A DNA stretch of 64,000 bases, taken from positions 310,001 through 374,000 of the forward strand of contig CAJJDO010000054.1 of NCBI GenBank assembly GCA_905183005.1, written 5' to 3'. The translations under genes and the position numbers were made by a program. This document shows, one piece after another, positions 61,125 through 64,000 of the stretch. Origin of the DNA: Paramecium pentaurelia (Eukaryota; Ciliophora; Oligohymenophorea; Peniculida; Parameciidae). Each line of letters starts with the position of its first letter. Positions within the stretch are counted from its first letter, which is position 1. The notes below the pieces were generated by a model. The model made no database searches, was not told where the DNA came from, and was given only the letters and a program-made list of their open reading frames with translations.

Positions 61125-63391
61125 ATGAAAAGACATAGTATTGGGAAACGATTTCGTAAATTGAAAGGATTACGTAAAGCAGATCCTAATGCTGTTATTC
61201 CAGAAACTCCTAAATAACTATAAGATTATATAGAAACTTTAACTGCTTAAGGTGTTTATATAAATAAAGTTAAGTATGCAATATTTTAAACTAAAAATGG
61301 TTTAAAATATCCAGGTCTCATTGGTATTTAAATGATTTCATAATTTAGCATCTGAGAAAATTTTATCAAATGAAACACTAGTTTCAGTGCCAAAAGATTT
61401 ATTATTAACAACAAGACATGCATTTGAATCACCTTTAAAACAAATGTTTTTAGACCATCCATAATACTTTAGTAATTAATTCTACCCTTCTTGGGAAGAT
61501 CATTAATTAATGGCATTTATTCTATATGAATATTAGAGAGGACCTGAATCTGAATGGCATCTACTAATCTCTAATTTACCTAGAGATATTGATTATCTAG
61601 TTTTTTGGAGTCATGAAGAATAAGATTTATTAGATGATGAACCATTAGTTAAATTGGCTAGAAAATAATATTAAGAATTTTTAATTGAATTTGAAACTCT
61701 CAAATGTATAACTGATAAATATCCTCAACTCTTTAAACCAGAAACTGTAACCTTAGAGAATGCTAGATGGGTCTATACTCATTTAGTTACAAGATGTTTT
61801 GGTAAGTATTTAGCATATGTAACTATGGTTCCATTTTGTGAATTATTTAATCATGAATGTACAGATGTATTCTATGATTTTGAATACAATGCTGATAATC
61901 CTCATAAAAGTGAAGAGAGTGAATAAGCTTAAGTGAAAGAATTGAAAGAAGATGAAGAATTATCAGTTACATCTTCAGAGGGTTCATATCATTCTGAAGA
62001 TGAGATTAGTGATTCTGAATATGTGATAGAAACATATGAATAATATAAAGAGTTTGATTTTGATGAATTTAGTGAATAATCTACTAAGAAGTTTTATGAA
62101 GAATTTAGCAAAATTTTGGATATTAAATAATAATAAAATGAAGAATAAGAATAAATTAATTAAGTTTTAGATAATTAATAAGATGAAGAATTATAGAATA
62201 AAAAAATGAAAGATTTACAAGAATAATAAATAAAAATGAAGAAAGATTTTAATATTAAATTAAATCTTCAGAGAGAAGTATTTCTATTATCTAGAGATTG
62301 CAAGACATTTATATTTTAAAATATAGATTATGGAGATAATTATTCAATCTTTTTTATTGGATAGATGTTTTCTAAATTAGATAAATCAATCTAAGAATAT
62401 ATTAATGGAGGAAAAGCATATTTTATGGCTAGAGAAGAAGTTAAAAGAATTTAATTAACCTCTAATACCTATAAAAATAATTTGTATGCTTTTCAAAAAG
62501 ATATTATGAAAAAACCAATTTATCAAAATAATTATTTTTAATAAAAAAGATCGAAAAGTTAAAATTCAACTTTGGATAATGCTGAATAAATTTTATCTTA
62601 ACCTTTAGATCCTGAATGTGAGTATTATAAACCAGTATGGGAAAAAGATAAATTTGATAGATTTGTAATGAAAGCTGCTAGTAAAGATTAATTTGAGAAA
62701 GGAGCATAGGTTTATTTTTGTTATGGCAGATTATCTAATAGAATGATGCTTATGAGATATGGAATGTCATTAGAATATAATAAATATGATCATGCACATT
62801 TAAGAATAGAATATTTGAAATATATATAAAGTAATGAAGCAATTTGGTTAGTCCATAAATATCAATTAAGTAAATACAAAAGATTTAAATTAAAACATTC
62901 TACTTTTCCTATAGATTTAATTGTATTTTGTAAATCAATATATTGGTATCTATATTCTATATATATTATATAGGACTTTTAATGTACATTCTTTAGATAC
63001 TTTTTTCAAGATCTAAGATCTAAAATTAGAAAGAAGAGCATTATAATTAGCATTAGAGATTTTGATTGAAGAAATCTAGAAATTTTAAGATAAATTAGAA
63101 GATAATGAAAAACTATTGTATGATAATACATTAGGATATCATGAATATTTTGCAGTAATTTATAGATTGGAAAGATAAAGAATTTATCATCATAATATTA
63201 AGTAATTTTAGTATATTAAATATAGTCTAATTAAAATTTGTATTGTTGTTATAGATAGAATGTTAGATGGAGTACCATTTGAATAAGCCACTGAAAAAAC
63301 ATAATTTGATTATGAATATTGTGAAACCAATCGTATAATCTTAAAGAAATATTTTGAACAGATGAGATATGCTCTTTATTTACCAAAATGA
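61125..63391 (+). CDS. SET-domain protein methyltransferase (SETD3/Rubisco-LSMT-like)
   Basis: Start ATG 61125 (MKRHSIGKRFRKLKGLRKAD); introns of 25 and 28 nt give 737 residues; stop TGA 63389-63391. The SET domain is split by a long acidic insert, as usual in this subfamily: SEKILSNETLVSVPKDLLLT, WEDHQLMAFILYEYQRGPES, the SAM/active-site motif VPFCELFNHE, and, after the insert (about residues 265-430, Glu/Gln-rich), QVYFCYGRLSNRMMLMRYGM, a typical SET C-terminus. A helical substrate-binding domain follows (RRALQLALEILIEEIQKFQD). Family members methylate Lys or His of non-histone proteins (actin His for SETD3); the substrate here is unknown. A tandem paralog lies directly downstream. Confidence 0.9.
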
Positions 63392-63425
63392 GATGTTTAT
63401 TTTAGTGTTAATATAAATTTAACTT

Positions 63426-64000
63426 ATGAATTATCCAAAAAGGTTTTCGATTGGCAAAATGTATTAAAGAGTATTAGATATAATTAATGTAAGGAAAAAG
63501 GCATTTACTTGAAAGATAATAACTGCATTTCTTAATCTCAAGATCATTAAACAAAATATCAAATTGATTATATTAAATAAGGAGTGAAACTATAGGATGT
63601 TTAATTAGCAACTTTTTATCTCAAAAATGGATTACCTTATAGAGGTTTTAAAGGTAATCCAAAAGATGTTTTAAATAGTGAACAGCTACAGATGATATAC
63701 CAATTAATTGTCTTTTGGTTTAAGTTCCCCGCCAATTGATAATAAGTAGTCGAACTGCATTTGAATCAAGTCAAAAAGCCTTTTATTATAAACATAGAGA
63801 CTTTTTTATAGATCATGAAGAGGGAGAAGAACATACAATAATTGCTTTTCTCATTATGAATAAAAGAAAAGGGTTTAAATCAAAATATTATAGATTTATT
63901 AAATAACTACCTATAGATGTTAATATGTTAATATTTTGGTCAGATAATAAATTGAAATTGTTGTAAGATGAAAATTTAATCAATAAAGTACAAAAAAAGA
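63426..64000 (+). CDS. second SET-domain methyltransferase paralog (5' part, cut by window end)
   Basis: Begins 34 bp after the first SET gene. ATG 63426 is the likely start, but the first exons are unresolved. Clear homology to the neighbour: KYQIDYIKQGVKLQDVQLAT, FYLKNGLPYRGFKGNP matching its FQTKNGLKYPG, then PRQLIISSRTAFESSQKAF matching its LLLTTRHAFESPLKQMF, and VNMLIFWSDNKLKLLQDENL matching its DYLVFWSHEEQDLLDDEPL. At least one intron near 63680-63730 must be removed to connect the halves. The catalytic NHE-type motif lies beyond the window. Sequence identity looks low, so this is an old tandem duplication. Confidence 0.65.

Overview
The window looks like macronuclear DNA of a ciliate, most probably a Paramecium. 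Four things point that way. The DNA is very AT-rich. Reading frames are conserved only if TAA and TAG are read as glutamine and TGA alone as stop. Coding frames are broken by tiny introns (about 19-37 nt, GTA...TAG or a close variant). A clear trichocyst matrix protein gene, a Paramecium hallmark family, lies at 35133-36258. A standard-code ORF search fails almost everywhere here, so the gene models below were made by reading both strands with the ciliate code and removing short introns by eye. Exon joins inside the genes are therefore inferred.

Layout. 1-3264 (- strand): the 3'-truncated end of an RCC1-like gene and a small unknown gene. 3752-9232 (+): a large protein with two kinase domains and an ENTH/ANTH-like stretch, then a second Ser/Thr kinase. 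9437-14841: a Q/P-rich protein (-), an oxysterol-binding protein (+), a small unknown gene (+) and a multi-pass membrane protein (-). 16595-20997 (-): a RING/B-box/LRR protein, a coiled-coil protein and a tRNA isopentenyltransferase with an apparent +1 frame break. 21170-33733 (-): one giant gene of about 4,180 codons encoding a secreted protein with Ser-rich perfect tandem repeats and about ten lectin-like (LamG/ConA-type) modules. 35133-39444 (+): trichocyst matrix protein, MORN-repeat protein, unknown coiled-coil protein. 40396-46993: type I DnaJ with a CaaX tail (+) and unknown proteins on both strands. 48401-53776: ribosomal protein S5/uS7 (+), a FYVE-TBC-EF-hand protein (-), a C2H2 protein (-) and a PTB-like RRM protein (+). 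54213-57524 (-): an ING/PHD protein and a CTD-type phosphatase, partly present twice because of an exact 1,088-bp duplication around a single N. 57612-64000: a C2H2 protein (+), an LRR protein (-) and two tandem SET-domain methyltransferases (+), the second cut by the window edge.

Genes are packed tightly and alternate in strand, with gaps often under 200 bp; there are no operons. Shared themes are membrane traffic and regulated secretion (OSBP, NAK/ENTH-like kinase, FYVE-TBC Rab-GAP, trichocyst protein, giant secreted protein), signalling kinases, and chromatin or transcription factors (ING, CTD phosphatase, SET proteins). I saw no tRNA, rRNA, transposon, CRISPR or telomere.

The most interesting item is the giant secreted repeat protein, divergently paired with the trichocyst gene. 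The most important caution is that both N positions (31387 and 55301) mark assembly joins that distort the local annotation.
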